Assembly (NCBI RefSeq): GCF_010092985.1
Contig: NZ_CP048106.1
Span: 2,108,001 to 2,172,000 of the forward strand
Reading direction: 5' to 3'
Length of the DNA stretch: 64,000 bases
Source of the DNA: Pontibacter pudoricolor
Lineage (GTDB): Bacteria; Bacteroidota; Bacteroidia; Cytophagales; Hymenobacteraceae
The position numbers and the translations under genes were made by a program. Below, in pieces: positions 38,842-46,188 of this stretch. Positions within the stretch are counted from its first letter, which is position 1. Each line of letters opens with the position of its first letter. The notes beneath the pieces were generated by a model. That model was given only the letters and a program-made list of their open reading frames with translations. It did no database searches and was not told the origin of the DNA.

Positions 38842-40725
38842 ATGAATTACCTATCTGCAGAAAATATTTCAAAAAGCTACGGCGAACGCTGGCTGTTCAA
38901 AAACCTGAACTTTGGCATCAGCCAGGGGCAGCGTGTGGCACTGGTGGGCGTAAACGGCTCCGGAAAAACTACTTTACTGAATGTGTTGGCCGGTAAAATT
39001 CCGCCGGACGAGGGCAGCGTAAGCGTTCGCAAGGAAGTAACTATAGGCTACCTGGGCCAAAACCCGGAGTTCGACGAGAACCTAACTGTGCATCAGACTA
39101 TATTTTCGGGGCAGAGCGAGGCCTTAGACGTGATCCGTGATTATGAGATTGCAATAGAAAACCCGGACACCAGCGCTGAAAAAATGCAGCATCTGATGGA
39201 GCGCATGGATGAACTGCAGGCCTGGGATTTTGAGCTGAAAGTAAAACAGATATTATCAAAACTGGGCATCCATAACCTCGAAGACAAGATCAGCCACCTA
39301 TCGGGTGGGCAGCGCAAACGTGTGGCCATGGCCCGTGTACTGATAGATGAGCCAAGCATGCTGATCCTGGATGAGCCTACCAACCACCTGGACCTGGATA
39401 CGATAGAATGGCTGGAAAACCTGTTATCGACGCAGAATACCACCTTGCTGATGGTTACCCACGACCGCTACTTTTTAGACAGAGTAGCCAACGAAATTGC
39501 CGAACTGGACGGCGGACAGGTGTTTAGCTACAAAGGCAACTATAGTTATTTTGTTGAAAAGAAGGCATCGCGCGAGGAAATGGCAGCTGCCGAAACCGAG
39601 AAAGCCCGCAACCTGATGCGCAAAGAGCTCGACTGGATACGTCGTCAGCCGAAAGCGCGTGGCACCAAAGCCAAGTACAGAGTTGATGCCTTTGAAGAAC
39701 TGAAAGAGAAGGCAGCCAAAAAAATAAGCGGCCCGCAGCTGGAATTGTCTGTTAAAACCACACGCCAGGGCGGCAAGATCATCGAAGTAGATCATATCTC
39801 TAAATCATTTGGCAGCAAAAAAATAGTTGATGATTTCAGTTATGTGTTCAAGAAAAAAGACCGCATTGGTATAGTTGGGCCTAACGGTGCCGGTAAGTCT
39901 ACTTTCCTGAACATGCTGACCGGCAAACTGCAACCAGACTCCGGAACTATAGATGCCGGACAGACAACCGTTTTCGGTTACTATACCCAGGAAGAGCTCC
40001 AGTTTAAGGAAGGGCAGCGCGTAATCGATATTGCGAAAGAAATTGCGGAGGTAGTGGAAATGGCCAACGGCGAAGTGATTACAGCATCGCAATTTTTACA
40101 GCATTTCCAGTTTGCGCCGGCGCAGCAATATACCATGGTTAACAAACTGAGCGGTGGCGAAAAGCGTCGTTTACAGTTGCTGCGCGTGCTTATCAAAAAC
40201 CCGAACTTCCTGATACTGGATGAGCCGACCAACGACCTGGACATTATTACGCTGAACATACTGGAAGATTTCTTGCTGAACTTTGGCGGTTGTTTACTGA
40301 TGGTGAGCCACGACCGTTATTTTATGGACAGGCTGGTAGAGCATTTGTTCGTGTTTGAAGGCGAAGGCAAGATCCGAAACTTCCCGGGCAACTATACCGA
40401 TTACCGCGAATGGCTGAAGGAGCAGGAAAAACAGGAACCTGAAACCAAAGCTATAGTTGCAGCCCCTGCCCCTGTTCAGGCCAAGAATGAAGAACAACCA
40501 ACCAGCAAGCGCAAAGCCAGTTACCAGGAGAAAAAAGAATACGAGCAACTGGAGAAAGAAATAGCCAAACTGGAAGCCCGTAGAACAGAAGTAATTGCGT
40601 TGATGAACTCCGGCACCACAACCGACCACGCACAACTAAGTGCCTGGGCTACCGAAATTGAGCAGCTAAACGAGCAACTCGAAGAGAAAGAATTCCGCTG
40701 GCTGGAGCTGGCTGAGATCATCTAA
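38842..40725 (+). CDS. ABC-F ATPase, Uup-like
   Basis: A 627-residue soluble protein with two ABC ATPase domains. Domain 1 has Walker A GVNGSGKTT (36-44), signature LSGGQRKRVAMA and Walker B LILDEPTNHLDLD. Domain 2 has GPNGAGKST, LSGGEKRRLQLL and FLILDEPTNDLDI. A linker (about 240-300) and a C-terminal coiled coil (about 555-620) fit the Uup branch. ABC-F proteins act on the ribosome or on DNA. It has its own promoter and terminator. Confidence 0.93.
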   Translation: MNYLSAENISKSYGERWLFKNLNFGISQGQRVALVGVNGSGKTTLLNVLAGKIPPDEGSVSVRKEVTIGYLGQNPEFDENLTVHQTIFSGQSEALDVIRDYEIAIENPDTSAEKMQHLMERMDELQAWDFELKVKQILSKLGIHNLEDKISHLSGGQRKRVAMARVLIDEPSMLILDEPTNHLDLDTIEWLENLLSTQNTTLLMVTHDRYFLDRVANEIAELDGGQVFSYKGNYSYFVEKKASREEMAAAETEKARNLMRKELDWIRRQPKARGTKAKYRVDAFEELKEKAAKKISGPQLELSVKTTRQGGKIIEVDHISKSFGSKKIVDDFSYVFKKKDRIGIVGPNGAGKSTFLNMLTGKLQPDSGTIDAGQTTVFGYYTQEELQFKEGQRVIDIAKEIAEVVEMANGEVITASQFLQHFQFAPAQQYTMVNKLSGGEKRRLQLLRVLIKNPNFLILDEPTNDLDIITLNILEDFLLNFGGCLLMVSHDRYFMDRLVEHLFVFEGEGKIRNFPGNYTDYREWLKEQEKQEPETKAIVAAPAPVQAKNEEQPTSKRKASYQEKKEYEQLEKEIAKLEARRTEVIALMNSGTTTDHAQLSAWATEIEQLNEQLEEKEFRWLELAEII

Positions 40726-40739
40726 ACAGAAATAACTAT

Positions 40740-40766
40740 AAAGGCAGCTACATGGCTGCCTTTATA
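40740..40766 (+). terminator. Terminator of the ABC-F gene
   Basis: A 9-bp perfect stem (AAAGGCAGC at 40740-40748 with 40755-40763), loop TACATG, followed by a short AT tract. Confidence 0.75.
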
Positions 40767-40841
40767 ATTTACCGTGACATTTCTCTTTCTGAAGCTTGCA
40801 TTTGTAAAATAACTTTCCCTATTTGGAGTACAGATTTAAAC

Positions 40842-41012
40842 ATGCACCAACCAGCTCCCATAGCGATCACACTTTCTTTGCCGGTAACACCTGGCCAGGA
40901 GCTGCTGCATTCTATCTATTCTTATTGCCAGAGCATCTATAGCTATTATCGCTATTATTATCGCCGTACCTACCGCGCTCTCTTTGGCAATCACACCGAT
41001 TATTCATCGTAA
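40842..41012 (+). CDS. Tyrosine-rich leader peptide of phhA (proposed)
   Basis: A 56-codon ORF between the ABC-F terminator and phhA. The first half (MHQPAPIAITLSLPVTPG) is unremarkable. The second half is packed with tyrosine: IYSYCQSIYSYYRYYYRRTY contains nine Tyr in 20 residues, and a tenth lies near the end. A terminator-like hairpin begins 39 bp after its stop, then phhA 38 bp further on. A TTTG (40801) and a TATTTG box (40820) could be the promoter, which would leave a leader of about 10 nt. The frame is open further upstream to 40752, but that start lies inside the previous terminator. The best reading is an attenuation leader that senses tyrosyl-tRNA; an independent small protein is the alternative. 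Confidence 0.7.
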   Translation: MHQPAPIAITLSLPVTPGQELLHSIYSYCQSIYSYYRYYYRRTYRALFGNHTDYSS

Positions 41013-41050
41013 ATAACAGAAAGTCTTTACCGGCTTCTCTTAAGTGATAC

Positions 41051-41080
41051 AAAAAAGCAGCGCGAAAGCCCTGCTTTTTT
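41051..41080 (+). terminator. Attenuator-type terminator before phhA
   Basis: A perfect 10-bp stem AAAAAAGCAG (41051-41060) with CTGCTTTTTT (41071-41080), loop CGCGAAAGCC, followed by GCTTTT. Its segment AGCGCG (41059-41064) is complementary to CGCGCT (40974-40979), located directly after the main tyrosine codons, a possible antiterminator. Confidence 0.75.
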
Positions 41081-41118
41081 GCTTTTATACCTATCCGTAA
41101 CTATAAAATTACAATCTG

Positions 41119-41865
41119 ATGAACATTACACAGAACTACAGCAGCTACACACCAGAAAACCATACTGTTTGGGCCATACTTTTCGAACGCCAGTACCACA
41201 ACCTGCAGGGCAAGGCCATTCCGGAGTTTTTTGAAGGCCTGGAGAAAGTTGGCTTCAGTCGCGACCGCATCCCGGATTTTGATGAAGTGAACCAGCGCCT
41301 GAAACCGCTGACCGGTTTTGAAGTGGTGCCAGCGCCCGGCATTGTAGACGATGCCCTGTTCTTTGAACTGATTGCCAACCACAAATTCCCGGCAACTGTC
41401 TGGATCCGGAACATGGACCAGCTGGATTACCTGGAGGAGCCGGATATGTTTCATGATGTGTTCGGGCATGTACCGTTGCTGACTATACCGGTTTACTGCC
41501 AGTTCCTGGCGCAGCTCTCGCAACTTGCCCTGCAATACATTGATCGCCCTGATGTGATTGACCTGCTGACCCGCATTTACTGGTACACTATAGAGTTCGG
41601 GTTGTTTATAGAAAATGGCAAACCAATGATCTATGGCGCCGGCATTCTCTCATCTGTAGGGGAAAGTAACCTGTCGGTATCTGATGCCAGTACTAAGTTT
41701 AAATTTGATGTAGCGCAGATACTGGAAACTTCTTACATAAAAGAGACTTTCCAGAGCCAGTACTTCCATATTTCTGATTTCAGAGAATTGCTGGAGGCGC
41801 TGCCGGCCTTAACTATAGCTCTGGACAAATTAAAAACAGAACTGGAAGTACCTGCCACACTATAA
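41119..41865 (+). CDS. phhA: Phenylalanine 4-hydroxylase
   Basis: Converts phenylalanine to tyrosine with a pterin cofactor, oxygen and iron. The 248 residues match the bacterial single-domain form. Iron ligands His112 and His117 lie in MFHDVFGHVPLL, and Glu159 in YWYTIEFGLF. The substrate region FEVVPAPGIVDD and FPATVWIR are typical. It is preceded by the tyrosine-rich leader and a terminator hairpin, so transcription may depend on tyrosine supply. No regulatory ACT domain is present. Confidence 0.95.
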   Translation: MNITQNYSSYTPENHTVWAILFERQYHNLQGKAIPEFFEGLEKVGFSRDRIPDFDEVNQRLKPLTGFEVVPAPGIVDDALFFELIANHKFPATVWIRNMDQLDYLEEPDMFHDVFGHVPLLTIPVYCQFLAQLSQLALQYIDRPDVIDLLTRIYWYTIEFGLFIENGKPMIYGAGILSSVGESNLSVSDASTKFKFDVAQILETSYIKETFQSQYFHISDFRELLEALPALTIALDKLKTELEVPATL

Positions 41866-41870
41866 AACTA

Positions 41871-41902
41871 AAAGCCCGGCTACAACTATAGCCGGGCTTT
41901 TT
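41871..41902. terminator. Terminator of phhA
   Basis: A 12-bp perfect stem (AAAGCCCGGCTA at 41871-41882 with 41889-41900). Its loop overlaps an AACTATAG word. A TTTTT tract follows on the plus strand, and it may also serve the converging gene at 41965. Confidence 0.85.
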
Positions 41903-41964
41903 AATTATTACCATAGTTCAGATCCCAAAGCCGCCAGCCAACTATAGCCAGCCTAAATCTATAG

Positions 41965-42642
41965 TTAATGTGTAAGCGTGGAGCTCACCTGGAAACCTAA
42001 TTTACGTGGCTGCGTGATCACGTTTTCCTGTTTTTGTTTCAGGGTAATACGTTCTATTTCGCTCACATCCTGGCCCATTAAGTCGTTATTTACGGCAGCA
42101 ACCATAGCGCTTTCAATTATCAGGCGCAGCGTTTTATTATTAATCACATTCTGGGCGATGCGGTCGTAAGGCAACTCCATCTGCTTCACACCTTCAATTA
42201 CAAAATGGCGGTCTATGTTTATCAGCATGCGGCCAACCAGGTAACCGGGATCATCCATTCGGTTATACTTTATAGTATCAGCCATAAAGTTGTAAGCCAT
42301 TATATGCCCGAAAAACCTGCGCCTGAAATCTTCCTCAATGTAGTCGTTCTTCATCAGTTCATAATCTTCCGGGAATGTGATGATGTTGGTGTGCATAATG
42401 AACATGAGCAGGTCGCCGGAGAACATGACGTGAAACTCAAATTCACTGATGTTTCTATATTCGATAATTACATCAGCGTCTTTTTTGGTTATCCGGTTAG
42501 TTAGTTTCTTTACTATATCCTGGGCAATTTCCTTCATCCTGTCGAAGGTGGCTTTTGTGTTGCGATAAATAGCCTGCTTGGTTACAGATTTCTGATGAAG
42601 TCCATTAATAATATCGTTAAGTCTTTCTTCTGATACTGCCAT
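41965..42642 (-). CDS. Conserved protein of unknown function
   Basis: A 225-residue soluble protein with no signal or membrane segment. It begins with a basic helical region (MAVSEERLNDIINGLHQKS) and has mixed alpha/beta sequence rich in charged and aromatic residues (FRRRFFGHIMAYNFMADTIKYN; GRMLINIDRHFVIEGVKQ). The clean composition, own start and codon usage like its neighbours show a real gene. I do not recognise the family and propose no function. Confidence 0.75.
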   Translation of the reverse strand: MAVSEERLNDIINGLHQKSVTKQAIYRNTKATFDRMKEIAQDIVKKLTNRITKKDADVIIEYRNISEFEFHVMFSGDLLMFIMHTNIITFPEDYELMKNDYIEEDFRRRFFGHIMAYNFMADTIKYNRMDDPGYLVGRMLINIDRHFVIEGVKQMELPYDRIAQNVINNKTLRLIIESAMVAAVNNDLMGQDVSEIERITLKQKQENVITQPRKLGFQVSSTLTH

Positions 42643-42740
42643 TGTTTTTATATGCTCGGTAGTTTGAATGATTTTACAGCAGAAACTGGTAAAGAGTTAT
42701 AAAATATAGTTTTGAAAGCGTTGTAACTATAGTTGTTCAC

Positions 42741-43841
42741 TCAGGTTTTGTAAGCCGGCGGAGGCGCAAGTTGTACTGGCTCATCATCTCCCACTTTAAA
42801 CGCAACCTGCCGCACACCCGGCTTAGCATCAGGGCTTTCCAGCAATAGCTGCCTGGCTTGCGGCAATTCAAAAACATCAGCAACAGAGTTTACAGCTCCT
42901 GCCGGCACATGTAGTTTATGAAGTGTATTTAAAAGTTGTTGCTGGTTCTGTTTTGCTATGAGCTCGCGCAACAGTTCATTCAACTCCTTCCGGTTTTGCA
43001 CCCTGCTATAGTTGGTTTTAAATTTTGTATCCTGTGCCGTTTCAGGAGCTCCCAACACATTACATAACCGCTCAAACTGCCTGTCGTCGCCAATGGCCAG
43101 CACCAGCTGTTTGTTGTCTTGGGTAGTAAACACTGTGCCATACGGAACGATGCTGGGATGCTCGGAACCCATGCGTTGCGGGTTTTGCCCTGCTACCAGC
43201 CAGTTTGTAGCCTGGTTGGCCAATGCCGAAACAGCTGCCTGCACCAGCGACACCTGCACATACTGCCCCTGTCCGGTTTGTTCGCGTTTCAGCAAAGCTA
43301 CCAGCAAGCCTTCCTTCAGCTGGTGCGCAGCCAGGATATCCATCAACGCAACAGGCAATTTGGTAGGCCCTCCATCCGGCTCCCCGTTCAGGTACATAAA
43401 GCCGGTTTCGGCTTGTATTACTGCATCATAACCGGCTCTGTCTTCTTCGGGGCCGTAGCCGGTTAAGTGGCCGTAGATCAATGCTGGATTTATAGTTTGC
43501 AGGGTCTTATAATCTACCTGTAGTTTTTCGGCATCGCCGGGTTTGTAGCTGGCAATAATAATGTCGGCCTGTTTAACCAAACTATAGAGTTGCTCCAGGT
43601 CATTTTGCTGCGACAGGTTTAGGGGTAACGATTCTTTGCCCCAGTTTGCAGCACAGAAGTAGGCAGGCGTATCTGTATCAGCTGGTTCGGATTTTAATTT
43701 CCAGCGGCGGGTAACGTCTCCGTTAGTAGCGGCATTCTCTATTTTTATAACCCGTGCGCCAAGCTCTGCAAAAAACTGGCCTACGCTTGGCCCGGCCAGC
43801 ACACTTGCCAGTTCCAGCACCAGCATATTTTCACCTATCAT
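42741..43841 (-). CDS. CaiB/BaiF family (class III) CoA-transferase
   Basis: A 366-residue enzyme that transfers CoA between carboxylic acids. Family features are the N-terminal VLELASVLAGPSVGQFFAELGARVIKIE, ANWGKESLPLNLS, and the catalytic Asp in LPVALMDILAAHQL (about 168). The HPSIVPYGTVFTTQD and QFERLCNVLG segments are also typical. The substrate cannot be read from sequence. It stands alone; homologues occur in carnitine, oxalate, and alpha-methylacyl-CoA metabolism. Confidence 0.9.
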   Translation of the reverse strand: MIGENMLVLELASVLAGPSVGQFFAELGARVIKIENAATNGDVTRRWKLKSEPADTDTPAYFCAANWGKESLPLNLSQQNDLEQLYSLVKQADIIIASYKPGDAEKLQVDYKTLQTINPALIYGHLTGYGPEEDRAGYDAVIQAETGFMYLNGEPDGGPTKLPVALMDILAAHQLKEGLLVALLKREQTGQGQYVQVSLVQAAVSALANQATNWLVAGQNPQRMGSEHPSIVPYGTVFTTQDNKQLVLAIGDDRQFERLCNVLGAPETAQDTKFKTNYSRVQNRKELNELLRELIAKQNQQQLLNTLHKLHVPAGAVNSVADVFELPQARQLLLESPDAKPGVRQVAFKVGDDEPVQLAPPPAYKT

Positions 43842-43934
43842 GTCGTTCAGGTTTCTAAAACTATACAGTCACCCAAACTTCGCGAAATATTTTTAATGAT
43901 TTTAAAGTAGTTTGAAAAGCCTAAACTATAAAGA

Positions 43935-44012
43935 ATGCGCTTTCGGACGTGGAAGTCCGCAGCAGGCGGGTGTAGGAGCCCTCTTTTAAGTTTCGGAAAC
44001 AGATGTCCGAGA
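43935..44012 (+). repeat. Four-hairpin mosaic element, copy 5 (partial)
   Basis: A hybrid unit TTTCGGACG-TGGA-AGTCCGC joins the left arm of the first hairpin to the right arm of the third. A spacer GCGGGTGTAGGAGCCCTCTT similar to 11363-11387 follows, and then a degenerate last hairpin TTTCGG-AAACAGATGT-CCGAGA. This looks like a recombined deletion form. Two full AACTATAGTT palindromes lie just downstream at 44114-44123 and 44138-44147. Confidence 0.7.
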
Positions 44013-44170
44013 CAGCAACCTATGCCCTTTCACCTATCGGTTACAGCGTTTTCAGCAGCAAGAATTAGCAACAGACCCGGTGAATTGGTGGTTAAAACAA
44101 GGATAAAGGCTCGAACTATAGTTCCTGCTTTTAACACAACTATAGTTCCAGGTCAGCAATTATAAAGCAA

Positions 44171-44204
44171 AAAAGGCTCATCCACCGAAGCAGAAGAGCC
44201 TTTT
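44171..44204 (-). terminator. Terminator of the 27-residue ORF
   Basis: A 9-bp stem AAAAGGCTC (44171-44179) with GAGCCTTTT (44196-44204), followed on the minus strand by six T, 20 bp after the stop of the small ORF. Confidence 0.7.
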
Positions 44205-44224
44205 ATTCAAATCTTAATTACCTG

Positions 44225-44308
44225 TTACAGCAGGAAAAACAGGGCATTGATAATATTCAAGCCAAGCAATAGGTAAAAATTTGGTGAATCCTGTATAGCC
44301 TTTTTCAT
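44225..44308 (-). CDS. Small single-pass membrane peptide (putative)
   Basis: A 27-codon ORF encoding MKKAIQDSPNFYLLLGLNII followed by NALFFLL and a stop. It has a charged, polar N-terminus and one hydrophobic segment, typical of a small membrane peptide. A clear terminator follows it, and a TTTGG...TAAGATTA promoter-like pair lies about 90-65 bp before it. Nothing else in this 875-bp spacer could use that terminator. I do not recognise the family. It could also be the tail of a non-coding RNA. Confidence 0.5.
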   Translation of the reverse strand: MKKAIQDSPNFYLLLGLNIINALFFLL

Positions 44309-44716
44309 ATATAAACTAATAACTGTAAGATGAAGTCTTTTTGGGGTTGCAGCGTTTGCTACATTTTAATCTTACGCCGGACTATACCAAATGTTACATT
44401 TAAATATAACTTTTTATATACTTGTCTTGATTAATTAATATATAAATAATAATATATATTACATTTAACATCAATAAATATGCACTTACAAGCTTATAAA
44501 GCTACATCAAGTACCATATATTGTGTTTTTACAATTTTGCACTTACTTATATTTTATTCAATTATTTATTATATAAACACCAAATGCAACCCATTTTTTA
44601 CACATCAGACCTTAAGCTTTTTATAGAAATGATAGCAAAATAATTTATCTTTACCATAGACCTGCTAAACGCAATGCGTAGCGGGTGCTTAACAGTTTAT
44701 ACATAAAGACAAAACA
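44309..44716. other. Very AT-rich region before the DEAD-box gene
   Basis: About 410 bp, with 44391-44660 extremely AT-rich. TGCACTTAC is repeated at 44481-44489 and 44538-44546, and TTACATTTAA near 44393 and 44459. TATCTTTAC at about 44649 fits a -7 box and would give a leader of some 60 nt for the helicase. In that leader ATGCGTAG (44673) is a two-codon upstream ORF. No other gene is seen. Confidence 0.55.
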
Positions 44717-46138
44717 TTGAATTTCCATTCATTTAATTTACACGAAGACGTTGTTACAGGTATAGAATCGATGGGGTATAACAGCCCTACTCCTATACAG
44801 CAACAGGCCATACCACTTATTTTAGAGAAGAAAGACCTGATTGCCTGCGCCCAGACCGGTACCGGTAAAACAGCAGCGTACCTGCTTCCACTTATCGACC
44901 GTATCTCGCACGCGAACGCAACACATACCAGCACACTTATTTTAGTACCAACCCGCGAACTTGCCAAACAGATTGATGAGCAGGTAGAAGGCCTTGGTTA
45001 TTTTGCCCCGGTTAGCTCCATCGCTATTTATGGCGGTAACAAAGGCGGCGAATGGGACCAGCAGAAACGCGCCCTTACCAGCGGCGCCGATATTATTATT
45101 GCCACGCCCGGCAGACTGATGTCGCATATGGCGCTGGGCTATGTAAAGCTGGACCAACTGGACTACCTGGTATTGGACGAAGCTGACAAAATGCTGGACA
45201 TGGGCTTTATGGATGATATCCTGAAGATCGTGCGCCAGTTGCCTGCTAACCGCCAGACTTTGCTTTTCTCGGCTACGATGCCTAAAAAGATACGCGACCT
45301 TGCCCAGCAGATCCTGAACAAACCAGAGGAAATAAACCTGGCCGTATCCAAGCCTGCTGAAAAGATAGACCAGCGCATGTACCTGACTTTCGACAATCAG
45401 AAATTACCCTTACTGGAGTATATTCTGCGGGAACTGGAGGTTCAGAACATGATCATTTTTACTTCGCGCAAGTCCAATGTAGCCCAGATTGTAAGGTCGT
45501 TGCGCAAGATGGGATTTGAAGCCGAAGGCATACAGTCTGATATGACGCAGGATGAGCGGGAAGCTGCTTTGCGTGATTTCAAGAACAAGAAATACCAGGT
45601 TTTAGTAGGTACTGATATTCTGTCGCGCGGTATCGACATTGACAACCTGAGCCACGTGCTTAACTTTGACATGCCGCAGGATGCGGAAGATTATGTGCAC
45701 CGCGTGGGCCGTACGGCACGTGCAGCATCTACAGGTATGGCGATTACGTTCGTGAACGAGAAGGACATGTACCGCGTGCGCAAAGTAGAGCAACTGATAG
45801 AGCGTGAGATACCGAAATTAGGCTTGCCAGATGACTTTGGTCCCGGCCCGGTTTACGACCCGAGCAAAAAACAGGAACGTCCGCATGGCGGCAACCGCCC
45901 AGGACAAGGAAACAAAAACCGCTCAGGAGACAGAAACAAAGGCGGCAACCGCGACAGAAATAAGTCCGGAAGAGGCCCAAGACCTGAGCAAAAAGCTGCC
46001 ACCGGCGAAGCAGGTGCAACAGCAGAAAGAACAGGTAACGACAGACCAATAAAACCCTTTAAGCCCCGCAGCAAAAACAAAGGCGATCGTGGTCCTGGCG
46101 GCAACACCGCAGCACCGCAGTCAGCTCCTACAGAATAA
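44717..46138 (+). CDS. DEAD-box RNA helicase
   Basis: An ATP-dependent RNA helicase of 473 residues. Motifs in order: Q motif (YNSPTPIQQQAIP), Walker A AQTGTGKT (45-52), PTRELAKQ, TPGRL, VLDEADKML (DEAD), SATM, and in domain 2 GTDILSRGID and HRVGRTARA. A basic Gly/Arg/Asn/Lys-rich tail (about 380-473) binds RNA, as in RhlE-like or cold-shock helicases. The start is a TTG at 44717, since no ATG lies in frame upstream; its AT-rich leader suggests post-transcriptional control. Confidence 0.93.
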   Translation: MNFHSFNLHEDVVTGIESMGYNSPTPIQQQAIPLILEKKDLIACAQTGTGKTAAYLLPLIDRISHANATHTSTLILVPTRELAKQIDEQVEGLGYFAPVSSIAIYGGNKGGEWDQQKRALTSGADIIIATPGRLMSHMALGYVKLDQLDYLVLDEADKMLDMGFMDDILKIVRQLPANRQTLLFSATMPKKIRDLAQQILNKPEEINLAVSKPAEKIDQRMYLTFDNQKLPLLEYILRELEVQNMIIFTSRKSNVAQIVRSLRKMGFEAEGIQSDMTQDEREAALRDFKNKKYQVLVGTDILSRGIDIDNLSHVLNFDMPQDAEDYVHRVGRTARAASTGMAITFVNEKDMYRVRKVEQLIEREIPKLGLPDDFGPGPVYDPSKKQERPHGGNRPGQGNKNRSGDRNKGGNRDRNKSGRGPRPEQKAATGEAGATAERTGNDRPIKPFKPRSKNKGDRGPGGNTAAPQSAPTE

Positions 46139-46140
46139 CC

Positions 46141-46177
46141 AAAACGCCGTCCTGCAAAATCAGGGCGGCGTTTTTTT
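46141..46177. terminator. Terminator between DEAD-box gene and comEC
   Basis: A 14-bp stem (46141-46154 with 46161-46174, one G-T pair), loop CAAAAT, then seven T. It serves the helicase gene and probably the converging comEC. Confidence 0.88.
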
Positions 46178-46188
46178 ATAGTTTCAAA

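Noticed and set aside
40752..40841. Longer start for the tyrosine-rich ORF
   Set aside because: The extension begins within the ABC-F terminator hairpin and precedes the likely promoter.
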